NCBI RefSeq assembly: GCF_020532725.1
Contig: NZ_JAJAVC010000011.1
Span: 344,300-408,299 of the forward strand
DNA length: 64,000 nt
DNA from: Methylobacillus arboreus
GTDB taxonomy: Bacteria; Pseudomonadota; Gammaproteobacteria; Burkholderiales; Methylophilaceae
Reading direction: 5' to 3'
The translations under genes and the position numbers were made by a program. Of this stretch, positions 1 to 8,084 are shown in pieces (position 1 is the stretch's first letter; the number at the start of each line of letters is the position of its first letter). Under the pieces are notes generated by a model. It worked only from the letters and a program-made list of their open reading frames with translations, was not told where the DNA came from and did no database searches.

Positions 1-262
1 GCCCGCCGCGATCCACTTGAGCCCCGAGGCCTTGGCTGGTGGGGCAATCGGCAAGATTCGCACTGGCGACCTGATCCGCCTCAATGCGATTGTCGGCACC
101 CTGAATGCCCTGGTGGATGACGAAGAATGGCAGGCCCGTTCTGTGGCCGTCATGACTGAGGCGCAACGCAATAACAATGGCCATGGCATTGGCCGTGAGC
201 TGTTTGGCGGGATGCGCAGGAATGTACATTCGGCCGAAGAAGGCGCCGTCACCTGGTTGTAA
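1..262 (+). CDS. edd: Phosphogluconate dehydratase, C-terminal end (partial)
   Basis: This is the last 86 codons of a gene that begins before the window; the reading frame is open from base 2 and stops at TAA 260-262. The residues AAIHLSPEALAGGAIGKI and the following R-G-D-L-I-R segment match the C-terminal domain of the IlvD/Edd dehydratase family. Edd was chosen over dihydroxy-acid dehydratase because KDPG aldolase (eda) follows directly. Edd is a cytoplasmic Fe-S enzyme that converts 6-phosphogluconate to 2-keto-3-deoxy-6-phosphogluconate (KDPG). In RuMP-cycle methylotrophs edd and eda form the cleavage branch that yields pyruvate and glyceraldehyde-3-phosphate. Confidence 0.85.
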   Translation, partial: PAAIHLSPEALAGGAIGKIRTGDLIRLNAIVGTLNALVDDEEWQARSVAVMTEAQRNNNGHGIGRELFGGMRRNVHSAEEGAVTWL

Positions 263-361
263 GCCATTTGAAAATACGCGGGGGACTTCGTTGTTTTTCG
301 CTTGCCGTACTAACGTACTGTCTGCGCTCAAACGCCTCGTCCGCCGCGATTTTGAAATGGC
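263..361. repeat. Structured intergenic repeat with 23-bp imperfect terminal inverted repeats
   Basis: The element begins right after the edd stop codon. Its left arm (263-286, starting GCCATTTGAAAATACGCG) is nearly the reverse complement of its right arm (339-361, ending CGATTTTGAAATGGC), with one gap and a few mismatches. The 50-base centre contains GTACTAACGTACT, itself an inverted repeat. The RNA would fold into a long branched hairpin. It could act as an edd terminator or be a REP/MITE-like element. Short open frames inside it are not genes. Confidence 0.65.
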
Positions 362-425
362 CTGTATTTCTGCTTCAGAATTGACGTAACTACAGATTTA
401 TTCAGATATTCCGGTCTCAACGATG

Positions 426-454
426 TTGAACAACATTCGCAGCTTTTTAATAAT
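426..454 (+). promoter_or_regulatory. Predicted sigma-70 promoter of eda
   Basis: TTGAAC at 426-431 and AATAAT at 449-454 are separated by 17 bases and lie about 20 bases before the eda start codon. This suggests eda can be transcribed apart from edd, whose transcript must cross the hairpin repeat at 263-361. Confidence 0.55.
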
Positions 455-473
455 TAACCCATAGGTATTGAAT

Positions 474-1100
474 ATGAGCACACTAGATTTAGCCAACCAT
501 GGCCCCGTAATCCCGGTCATCGTCATCAACAAGGTGGAAGATGCTGTGCCTATGGCAGAAGCCTTGCTTGAAGGCGGCATCAAGGTGCTGGAAGTGACCT
601 TGCGTACCCCAGTGGCCCTGCAAGCGATGGAAGCCATTGCCAAGGCTGTGCCGGATGCTATTCTCGGTGCCGGTACGGTACGCAGCATCAAGGATGCCCA
701 GGCCAGCAAGGATGTGGGCTGTCAGTTTGCGGTCAGCCCTGGCTATATTAGTGAGTTGGGTCGCGCTGCACGTGAAATCGGCTTGCCATTGTTGCCGGGC
801 GTGTCTACCGGCAGTGAAATCATGCAGGCCAATGCCGATGATTATTACTTCCTCAAATTGTTCCCAGCCGTTGCCGTGGGCGGTATCAACCTGCTCAAGG
901 GCTTTGCCGGCCCGTTCGGCGACGTGAAATTCTGCCCGACTGGCGGGGTGACGGTGGATTCTGCTCCGCAATTTCTTGCATTGCCTAACGTGGTGGTTTG
1001 CGGTGGCACGTGGTTGACGCCGGCAGATGCCGTGGCACGCAAGGATTGGGCGCACATCACCAAGCTGGCACGTGAAGCCAGCGCAATCAAGGCAGCTTAG
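474..1100 (+). CDS. eda: KDPG aldolase (2-keto-3-deoxy-6-phosphogluconate aldolase)
   Basis: A 208-residue cytoplasmic class I aldolase, normal length for Eda. It splits KDPG into pyruvate and glyceraldehyde-3-phosphate. The Schiff-base lysine is K128 in YYFLKLFPA, and the catalytic glutamate is E40 in VLEVTLRT. The phosphate-binding segment FCPTGGV follows. ATG 474 is preferred to the in-frame TTG at 468 because only the ATG has a possible ribosome-binding AGG at a workable distance. The gene follows edd after 211 bases that hold a structured repeat and a promoter. Confidence 0.95.
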   Translation: MSTLDLANHGPVIPVIVINKVEDAVPMAEALLEGGIKVLEVTLRTPVALQAMEAIAKAVPDAILGAGTVRSIKDAQASKDVGCQFAVSPGYISELGRAAREIGLPLLPGVSTGSEIMQANADDYYFLKLFPAVAVGGINLLKGFAGPFGDVKFCPTGGVTVDSAPQFLALPNVVVCGGTWLTPADAVARKDWAHITKLAREASAIKAA

Positions 1101-1105
1101 TCTTA

Positions 1106-1142
1106 ATGTATTACAGGCCCCGATGGGGCGTGTGTATTACAT
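1106..1142 (+). other. Imperfect hairpin downstream of eda
   Basis: Outer bases ATGTA/TACAT and inner GGCCCC/GGGGC can pair around a GAT loop, with an internal mismatch region. There is no U-tract, so it is a weak candidate for an eda transcript end or a processing site. Confidence 0.35.
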
Positions 1143-1202
1143 CAATGCGGCCAGAGTCTGTGGTCGCGCTTAGCGGGTGTCATCTGAACCTCAGGTAGTT
1201 AT

Positions 1203-1874
1203 ATGCTGAATCTCGACCAATATCGTACCTTGGTGTTTGATTGTGATGGCGTCATCCTCAATTCCAATCATCTGAAAATTGAGGCCTACTTTGCCACCGC
1301 CAAGAACTTTGGCGCGAGTGATCAGGCGGCCCAGGCGCTGGTTGACTACCATATCAAGCTGGGCGGTATTTCCCGCTTCGTCAAATTCGAGTATTTCCTC
1401 AATGAAATCCTGAAAAAACCATCAACGCAGGCGGATGTGGATTTTTTGCTGGAGGATTTTGGCCGTGAAGTGCGCAAGCGCCTGGCTACTTGTGAGATTG
1501 CACCGGGGCTTGAGCAATTGCGTGAAAAGACGGCTGCAAGCAATTGGCTGGTGATTTCCGGTGGTGACCAGGAGGAGTTACGGGCGATTTTTGCCGAACG
1601 TAATCTAATGTCACTTTTTGATGGTGGCATTTTCGGCAGTCCAGATAACAAGGACCAGATCATGGCACGCGAGATCGGACATGATAATATCCGTCAGCGT
1701 GCAATGTTTATCGGGGATAGCCGCTATGATCATGAATCCTCAAGCCGTGCCGGGCTTGATTTTGTCTTCCTGTATGCCTGGACAGATTTCCCTGATTGGC
1801 AGGCGTATTGCTCCAGCCATGACATCAAAGTGCTCCCCGATATCAACACCTTGCTAACACAAGCATGCAATTGA
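1203..1874 (+). CDS. HAD-superfamily hydrolase (CbbY/phosphoglycolate-phosphatase-like)
   Basis: A 223-residue haloacid-dehalogenase-type phosphohydrolase. The nucleophile motif is FDCDGVILNSN near residue 13, motif II is VISGGDQEE, and motif IV is FIGDSRYDHE. A helical cap lies between motifs I and II. The substrate cannot be told from the sequence. The gene overlaps the next one (a kinase-glycosyltransferase fusion) by 10 bases, so the two are co-translated and the enzyme probably serves the same glycan or nucleotide-sugar pathway. It is not GmhB-like: the motif I context differs and the protein is longer. Confidence 0.8.
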   Translation: MLNLDQYRTLVFDCDGVILNSNHLKIEAYFATAKNFGASDQAAQALVDYHIKLGGISRFVKFEYFLNEILKKPSTQADVDFLLEDFGREVRKRLATCEIAPGLEQLREKTAASNWLVISGGDQEELRAIFAERNLMSLFDGGIFGSPDNKDQIMAREIGHDNIRQRAMFIGDSRYDHESSSRAGLDFVFLYAWTDFPDWQAYCSSHDIKVLPDINTLLTQACN

Positions 1875-3664
1875 TACCCGGTTGGAATATCCGCAGTAGC
1901 CAGATCCTGTCTCGGGAGAACTTTGCACAATTGTGCATGAATGCCGAGGTACTAGAGCAGGATGAGCGCGGTATCAAGGTACTGCAACTGGAGAACGGGC
2001 ATATCTTCAAGGTATTTCGTGTGCGCCATATCTTTAGCCTTGCCCGGGTATATTCCTATGCGCGCCAGTTCTGTCACAATGCGGATCGGCTCAAGACGCT
2101 GGCAATACCTACTGTTGAAGTCATGCAGCTGTTCCATTTCGAGGAAACCAGTGATACCGCCGTACTCTACAAGCCTTTGCCTGGACATACCTTGCGTCAA
2201 CTCAGTATGTCTAGCTTGTTGAGTCTGGAATTGATGCAGGATTTTGGCCGCTTTGTCGCGCGCTTGCATCAAGATGGCATATATTTCCGTTCCCTGCATT
2301 TCGGCAATGTGGTGAGAACCCCACAAGGGGAGTTTGGCCTGATTGATATCGCTGACCTCAATGCGTATCGGTATAGCCTAACTGAATCGCAGCGCGCCCG
2401 TAACTTCCGCCATTTGCAGCGCTATCGCGACGACTGGATGGTATTGCCGATTGCTAGCCGGAAAGCGTTTGCAGACAGCTATTTCTCAACCAGTCAATTA
2501 CCGGCCAAGATGGAATCCATCCTCAGGCCGAATTTCAATTCTTGTCCGGCGGTTGATATGTACGTTCTGCACATCTGTCACAGCTATTACCCGCCTTTTC
2601 TTGATTGCGCCCGTCAATATGCTGCCTTGTTCAAAGATAGCCCTTACAAGGTTGTAACCGTCTATCTTACCGGCAGGCCTGATCCCGAAGTCGAGCGGGG
2701 TAGTGCCTCTGATGAAGTGATTTTCCTCGGATATAGCAGCAAGCAAGTGAGAGGACTCAAACTGGGGGCGATTGCGCGTATCCGTAAGCTGGTAAAAAGT
2801 CGGAACTTTGCATTTTGTATTGCCCACCGCGCCAAACCAACCTATGTGGCTTTGCTGGCGACCAATTTGCCAGTGGTGAGCGTACACCACAACTACAATG
2901 ACTTCGGACGTGTTTCGCGTCGCCTGTTGGTCAATCTTTGCCGGAAACGCTTATTGATGCTCTGTGTATCAAACTCTGTCCGTGATGAAATGCGCCGACA
3001 TCTCAGGCATTGGCCTGCCGAGCAAATCCAGACGTTGTATAACCGTATCGACCTTGATGCGGTAAAGCAGTCCTTGTTGCCAAGAGGGCAGGCGCGTCAG
3101 GTTCTTGAGTTGGATGATGATGCCTATGTCATTGCCAATGTCGGGCGCTTGCATCGGGACAAGGATCAAGCCACCTTGCTGCGCGGATTTTCGCAGGCAT
3201 TGCCTAGTTTGCCTGCAAATGCATTGCTCCTCATTTTGGGTAAAGGGCCGCTTGAGCAGGAGCTTAAGGCACTAGCCAAGACACTGGAGATTGCTGAAAA
3301 GGTCAGGTTCGCAGGACAGGTGCCGGATGCCAGACGTTATTTCAAGGCATTCGACTTGTTTGTATTGGCCTCGGATCACGAGCCCTTCGGCATGGTCTTG
3401 CTTGAGGCCATGGCGGCTGAATTGCCTATCATCTGTAGCGATAGCGGAGGAGGGGCCGAGGTAGTTAGGGATTTTGCCAAATTTTTTACATTGGGCAATG
3501 AGGAATCGCTGTCCAAAGCAATGGTGGAGGTTGTGACAGCCATTGACGAGTATCCGCTAAAGACGTCATCTGAGATATTGTCGAGTAAGTTTTCGGACGA
3601 TGCGGCAAGAGTTAGATTCTTTCAGTTAATCAATACATCATGGATGATCGACAAAAAACGATAA
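1865..3664 (+). CDS. Two-domain protein: InaA/WaaP-like kinase fused to GT4 glycosyltransferase
   Basis: A 599-residue protein with two separate modules. Residues 1 to about 225 resemble lipopolysaccharide-kinase/InaA-type proteins (often annotated 'toluene tolerance'), with FGRFVARLHQDGIYFRSLHF, the GN after it, and FGLIDIADL in place of the usual HGD/DLD kinase motifs. Residues from about 235 on are a GT-B glycosyltransferase of family 4, with IANVGRLHRDKD, ILGKGPLEQEL and the donor-binding E-x7-E in SDHEPFGMVLLEAMA. No membrane segment is evident. It overlaps the HAD gene upstream by 10 bases and the GT9 gene downstream by 25 bases. Joint phosphorylation and glycosylation of the LPS core is a reasonable inference; the sugar and acceptor are unknown. 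Confidence 0.8.
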   Translation: MQLIPGWNIRSSQILSRENFAQLCMNAEVLEQDERGIKVLQLENGHIFKVFRVRHIFSLARVYSYARQFCHNADRLKTLAIPTVEVMQLFHFEETSDTAVLYKPLPGHTLRQLSMSSLLSLELMQDFGRFVARLHQDGIYFRSLHFGNVVRTPQGEFGLIDIADLNAYRYSLTESQRARNFRHLQRYRDDWMVLPIASRKAFADSYFSTSQLPAKMESILRPNFNSCPAVDMYVLHICHSYYPPFLDCARQYAALFKDSPYKVVTVYLTGRPDPEVERGSASDEVIFLGYSSKQVRGLKLGAIARIRKLVKSRNFAFCIAHRAKPTYVALLATNLPVVSVHHNYNDFGRVSRRLLVNLCRKRLLMLCVSNSVRDEMRRHLRHWPAEQIQTLYNRIDLDAVKQSLLPRGQARQVLELDDDAYVIANVGRLHRDKDQATLLRGFSQALPSLPANALLLILGKGPLEQELKALAKTLEIAEKVRFAGQVPDARRYFKAFDLFVLASDHEPFGMVLLEAMAAELPIICSDSGGGAEVVRDFAKFFTLGNEESLSKAMVEVVTAIDEYPLKTSSEILSSKFSDDAARVRFFQLINTSWMIDKKR

Positions 3665-4668
3665 CTGCCCGTATTGCGCTGGTATCATTCAGTTCCTTAG
3701 GTGATGGGTTGGTCTATTACATGCTGGCAGAGAATCTACGGCAACATGGATATGACATTACTTTGTATGGAGACATTGCCTACCAGTTACGCGATTGGAT
3801 GCCTCACTTAAAAGTCAGGCCATACCCGGTTGATGGTAAGTTTGATGTTGCCATGAGCCAATATCATCATGTCATCATGAGCCCGCCCAATTCGCTTCGT
3901 AGAGTTTTATCTGGGGAGTATCTGGAACAGGCCAAGAGAAAATGGCTTTTGCTATGCCAGAAAGCGCCGCAGGCATGGTGCTATGATCATTTAATCCAAG
4001 ACCTCAAGCAAAAACTTCCCGCAAGCGTGTTTTCCCAGCTTGAGCCAATGCTGGCTTGCGGGTCGTCGATTCGCTTCAGGAAATTTCCCCGAGGCAGCTC
4101 TCTAGTTGATGTCTGTGTAGCCTTTATGCGAGAGAGGCTGGGGTTGCAGCATGCAACGAGAGATGTCAGCTTGCATGCGCCGGAACACCTGATATATAGG
4201 CGCCATCCTCAGCGCGTGGTCATTAGTCCGGATTCTGCCTGGCCGGAAAAAAAAGACTGGATGCCATCGTCTTTCGTGAAAACTGCAAGATTATTGCAGG
4301 CACATGGGTATCAACCAGTATTCACTGTCGCGCCGCTCAATCATCAGCGTTGGGACGAAATTCTTCAGGGCGAATTCATGCATGCAAAGTTCAGCAATAT
4401 TAATGAGCTTGCTTCGTTTATTTATGAATCAGGGGCTCTCATTTGCAATGACTCGGGCAGCGGGCATCTTGCTTCAATCCTGCGTGTTCCGGTAGTGACC
4501 GTTTATCGCAAGCGTAACCGTGAGTTTTTATGGCGTCCAAGTTGGGGTAAAGGGATCGTTGTAACCCCGCGGTTTGTATTGCCATGGTTAGGAGAAGATA
4601 TTTGGCGTCCTTTCATTCGTCCTGTTGATGTATTGCGTGCTTTACAAGAGTTGATCCAGAAAAAATAG
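3640..4668 (+). CDS. GT9 (heptosyltransferase-type) glycosyltransferase
   Basis: A 342-residue GT-B protein of the ADP-heptose:LPS heptosyltransferase family. Evidence is the N-terminal SFSSLGDGLVYYMLAENL, the central PDSAWPEKKDWMPSSF and the C-terminal donor-binding block ICNDSGSGHLASILRVPVV. The basic SPD-x-A-x-x-K loop is typical of the family. It starts inside the preceding fusion gene (25-base overlap), so it is translationally coupled. The exact core sugar is not predictable. It is a distant paralogue of waaF at 8081-9118. Confidence 0.8.
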   Translation: MDDRQKTITARIALVSFSSLGDGLVYYMLAENLRQHGYDITLYGDIAYQLRDWMPHLKVRPYPVDGKFDVAMSQYHHVIMSPPNSLRRVLSGEYLEQAKRKWLLLCQKAPQAWCYDHLIQDLKQKLPASVFSQLEPMLACGSSIRFRKFPRGSSLVDVCVAFMRERLGLQHATRDVSLHAPEHLIYRRHPQRVVISPDSAWPEKKDWMPSSFVKTARLLQAHGYQPVFTVAPLNHQRWDEILQGEFMHAKFSNINELASFIYESGALICNDSGSGHLASILRVPVVTVYRKRNREFLWRPSWGKGIVVTPRFVLPWLGEDIWRPFIRPVDVLRALQELIQKK

Positions 4669-4694
4669 ATGCTCACCAAAGTAAAGGTCTAGCC

Positions 4695-5750
4695 ATGAAA
4701 AAACTATTGATTCTTGATGGTATCTCAGGGGTACCCTTGGGCGGGGATTTGAAACGTGCTTTTCTAAATATAGGCATCAATGCTGAATATTATGATTTGG
4801 CAAAAATACCGCGGATTGCGCTTTATGGCGTTAAATCCGGACTCGCTAAATTGGCGAACAGAATGCAGGATAAAAGCGGGGATACGTTTTTCTATCTGCC
4901 CAAAGGGGATCAGAAAACGATTGAGCGACTGATACAGGAAAGCAGGCCCGATGTAATTCTGGTAGTTGGTTTTCTATACAAATTCATTGATCCAGCAGTA
5001 CTACGCTCATTGGCAGACCAGCATCACGCAGATTTGTATTTGTATGATACCGATAGTTGTAATTTGTACACCAAGCGTCGAGAGTTTGTTTTCTTCCTCG
5101 AGCGTGAACTGCCGGTGTATAAAAAGATATTCTCATGTTCGAAAGTGACCGCTGATTTTTTCAAGAAAACCAGGAAACTGGATGCAAGTTTTGCCCCATT
5201 TGGCTCGAATTTTATTGCATCTCCAACAACATCAGATGATAACAAGGCCCAAGATGTTGTGTTCGTTGGAAGTGGTGATTTGCGTAGAATCCTGGTGCTG
5301 GAGAGCATTCGTGAGCATGTGTCGATTTTTGGGAATCGGTGGAAACGCAATTTCCCGTTAATGTCCAAGGTGCTGATTGAGCGAGTGGATGACCGTCCTG
5401 TATGGGGGGATGAGCTGTATAAATTGTTGACCAGTGCCAAGATTGTGCTGAATATTACTCGCGGTCCTTATTATGCGGCAGGGACAGGGATTAATTTACG
5501 AATCTTTGAGGCTTTGGCCGCAGGTTGTTTTCTCATGACCGATTATTGCGATGAGATCGCTGGGTTATTCAAACCGGGCGAAGAAATCGAAACCTTTAAT
5601 GGGCCAGTGGAATTGCAGGAAAAAGTGCGTTTTTATCTGGACCACCCCGAGCAAAGAATGCAAATTGCCAAGCATGGTCATGAAGCATTTCTCAAGCATT
5701 TTTCCTGGGAGCATCGGGCGCGAGCGATGCTGGAAACCATGCAGTCTTGA
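4695..5750 (+). CDS. CgeB-like glycosyltransferase (Glyco_trans_1_2 type)
   Basis: A 351-residue protein whose C-terminal half matches the CgeB/spore-coat-maturation type of glycosyltransferase: GTGINLRIFEALAAGCFLMT followed by LFKPGEEIETF and the terminal KHFSWEHRARAMLE. The N-terminal half has a Rossmann-like start (LLILDGISGVPLGGDLKRAF). An AAAGG ribosome site precedes ATG 4695. It is the last gene of the + strand glycan cluster and ends 13 bases before the convergent waaL. Its likely role is adding a sugar to LPS or another surface glycan. Confidence 0.7.
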   Translation: MKKLLILDGISGVPLGGDLKRAFLNIGINAEYYDLAKIPRIALYGVKSGLAKLANRMQDKSGDTFFYLPKGDQKTIERLIQESRPDVILVVGFLYKFIDPAVLRSLADQHHADLYLYDTDSCNLYTKRREFVFFLERELPVYKKIFSCSKVTADFFKKTRKLDASFAPFGSNFIASPTTSDDNKAQDVVFVGSGDLRRILVLESIREHVSIFGNRWKRNFPLMSKVLIERVDDRPVWGDELYKLLTSAKIVLNITRGPYYAAGTGINLRIFEALAAGCFLMTDYCDEIAGLFKPGEEIETFNGPVELQEKVRFYLDHPEQRMQIAKHGHEAFLKHFSWEHRARAMLETMQS

Positions 5751-5763
5751 TGTGTATGAACCT

Positions 5764-6939
5764 TTAAGGTTGCGTTAACTTTGCCCTGGCTGCTTGGTGT
5801 AATTGCTGTGAAATCAGTAATGCCAGTGGCAGGTGGAATACCAGCCAGCGCTGGTTAGGGCTGTGAACCAGGCTGCTGCCGTCAAAACAGAGTCCTGCCA
5901 CACCCGCAATAAAATACCAAGCAGCCCATGACTGGGTTTGATAGCCCTTGATGGCAGCCCAGAAGGTAAGCATGACTAAAGGAATGAGGCCAATAAGGCC
6001 TGCCTTATAAAACTGGGTCACAAATACACTGTGCGGGTGCACCATTGTGAAACCATCATGCGAAATGTACTGGAATGCGTGATCAGGCCCGCATCCCAGC
6101 AAGAGGCCGCAGCGCAAGGTTTCTGTAATATATCCTGTCCAAATCTCTGGACGATAGACATTCCGGGATAGCAGGCTGTCGCCGATAGAAGTAAATGCAA
6201 ATAAGCACACAACGGCGAGCAGTGCAGCCAAACTGGTCCCTGCAATAGCAAGCTGGGTCTGGCGGGAATTGAGGTGATGCCGATAAAGGCTGATATAGGT
6301 TATTAGGCTGATGACAGCCCAGATGACCAGGATGCTGCGAGTTTGCAGGAGGGTGAGGCTAACGCCTAATACCAATATATGAGCAAGCAATACGCTGCGA
6401 TATTTTTTTGCTTGCATACCCAGTAGTGTAATGATTGCGAGCATGCCTCCCATGGCATTGGTGGCATAGATGACATTTTCCAGTTTTGAACTAAGGTCTC
6501 CCAGGCGATCTCCCGGGATCCATCTTCCTTGATGGTATTGCCAAAGCATATTGAAAATTACATATGCAATGATCAGGCCCAAATATCCCCAGGAGGCGAT
6601 GTAAGCAGTGCGGTCATTGATTTCTGGCAACCTTGCGACGGCAATGAAGAACAGCAGGACAATCAGGCTGAATTTGGCTTGCCGGAGCGGATCACCGCTA
6701 CCTAGGAATGCAGCCAGTACCAAGCTCAGGATGACGAACAGTAAACCTTGCGCCAGTCGATTGCTGAATAGCCTCTTGATGTCGCTGAAGCGCAATGAGA
6801 TCAAGGCGGGAAGGAATAAAATCAGGTAACTTACATTGTTGTGCGCTTGGGAGCCTGAGACCACTAAAAAGCTGATCATCCAGACACCTACTGCGTATAA
6901 GGCAAAAGTAGGGCTGCGTAAAAATTCAATAAATTTCAT
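5764..6939 (-). CDS. waaL: O-antigen ligase (WaaL/Wzy_C family)
   Basis: A 391-residue polytopic inner-membrane protein with about 10-12 hydrophobic segments and a large periplasmic loop. The conserved ligase signature is present in MVHPHSVFVTQFYKAGLIGL, whose histidine is needed for activity in WaaL. WaaL transfers undecaprenyl-linked O-antigen, or a similar glycan, to lipid A-core on the periplasmic face. It is the last gene of the LPS-core operon; its ATG overlaps the stop of the preceding glycosyltransferase by one base. No O-antigen polymerase genes are in the window. Confidence 0.8.
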   Translation of the reverse strand: MKFIEFLRSPTFALYAVGVWMISFLVVSGSQAHNNVSYLILFLPALISLRFSDIKRLFSNRLAQGLLFVILSLVLAAFLGSGDPLRQAKFSLIVLLFFIAVARLPEINDRTAYIASWGYLGLIIAYVIFNMLWQYHQGRWIPGDRLGDLSSKLENVIYATNAMGGMLAIITLLGMQAKKYRSVLLAHILVLGVSLTLLQTRSILVIWAVISLITYISLYRHHLNSRQTQLAIAGTSLAALLAVVCLFAFTSIGDSLLSRNVYRPEIWTGYITETLRCGLLLGCGPDHAFQYISHDGFTMVHPHSVFVTQFYKAGLIGLIPLVMLTFWAAIKGYQTQSWAAWYFIAGVAGLCFDGSSLVHSPNQRWLVFHLPLALLISQQLHQAARAKLTQP

Positions 6940-8084
6940 TAGCTCATATTTTTCTTTAAGTGGCTTTCAATCAATGTACGGTAGTTGAAGCGGTAAGTGT
7001 CAATACTGTGATGATTTGAAAGGAACCGAAATGCTTGTTGTCCCTTGTTCTCTAACTCGGATGCATCAAGCGTCGCATATTCTGTGAGTGCTTGTGTTAA
7101 CGCATCAATATCCTCAGGCGCTACCGTTATTCCTCCAGCGCCAACGATCACATCGTGCATTTCAGGAATGTCTGAAGCGATAACCGGCAGGTGGCCACTG
7201 ATGCCTTCCATCAGCGCGAGTGGCAGCCCTTCTTTTAATGATGGCATTGCCCAAATATCGAAGGCTCTAACGTATTGCAAGGCATTTTCTCGAAATCCAA
7301 GCAAGTGGACTTTGTCATTTAGTCCCAGAGATGCGATCTGATTTCTTAGGTTTTGCTCTTCCGGGCCTTTGCCGATGATGCCAATGTGCAGATCAGGAAA
7401 TTGGTGCTGAATGTTTGCTAATGCCGCAATCAGGAAACGATGACCCTTCCGTGCAAAAAGCTGCCCAATAGCACCAACAATGAGTTTGTCTTGAGGAAGG
7501 TTGAGTGCTTGCCGTGCACCTTGTTTGTCCAATTGGGATGCTTCAGCTTTGGTGATGTCGATCGCATTGGGGATTGCATGCGTATTATGTTCATTGAATC
7601 CGCTTTTATACGCTATCAAGCAATTCTTTACAGCATCGGATACACCGACAAAATGCCAGTGTTTGTCAGTCAGCAGTCTGACTTGGAACCTGCGGTAGGG
7701 ACGGTGATACTCATTCAGAACATGTGAGACCCCAACGCACAATGGGATATGCAGTATTTTATTAAGTTGCAGCACCATGCTAACCACTTTGAAACGGTTG
7801 CAGATGACGACATCAAATTGGTTTGCCTTGCAGAACTTGTAGAGTTGCCAAAGAGCGCTGAGCCTGAGCCCGTGCATCTTTGTGTCGGGAAGTTCAAAAT
7901 AGTGCTCATGCTCGGCAATACTGTGTGGTTGGCTCCCTGTAGGTTTCCCCGAGAGATAAGCACAAGTGACCTCAAATTGGTCTGTTGGCAGGCTTTTGAC
8001 AATTTGCTCCCCAAGGTCGGAAACATCGTTTGTTTTGACGTTGTAATCTGGATGAAGCTGTAAAACTTTTATTCGTTGTTTCAT
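6939..8084 (-). CDS. GT4 glycosyltransferase of the LPS-core operon
   Basis: A 381-residue GT-B glycosyltransferase with GAIGQLFARKGHRFLIAAL, IIGKGPEEQNLRNQI and the E-x7-E region SLKEGLPLALMEGISGHLPV. An upstream ATG at 8195 is in frame, but ATG 8084 (MKQRIKVLQLHPDYN) is chosen because it overlaps the waaF stop as ATGA and gives a normal N-terminal Rossmann strand. The protein is cytoplasmic or peripheral. Sitting between waaF and waaL, it most likely extends the core after the heptoses. Confidence 0.8.
   Translation of the reverse strand: MKQRIKVLQLHPDYNVKTNDVSDLGEQIVKSLPTDQFEVTCAYLSGKPTGSQPHSIAEHEHYFELPDTKMHGLRLSALWQLYKFCKANQFDVVICNRFKVVSMVLQLNKILHIPLCVGVSHVLNEYHRPYRRFQVRLLTDKHWHFVGVSDAVKNCLIAYKSGFNEHNTHAIPNAIDITKAEASQLDKQGARQALNLPQDKLIVGAIGQLFARKGHRFLIAALANIQHQFPDLHIGIIGKGPEEQNLRNQIASLGLNDKVHLLGFRENALQYVRAFDIWAMPSLKEGLPLALMEGISGHLPVIASDIPEMHDVIVGAGGITVAPEDIDALTQALTEYATLDASELENKGQQAFRFLSNHHSIDTYRFNYRTLIESHLKKNMS

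Noticed and set aside
177..389. 70-codon open frame after edd
   Set aside because: It lies mostly over the end of edd and the structured repeat, has no family resemblance and no convincing ribosome site.
1203..1874. GmhB, the missing heptose bisphosphate phosphatase
   Set aside because: The HAD motifs and length fit CbbY-like hydrolases better, and the gene is in a different operon from gmhA-hldE.
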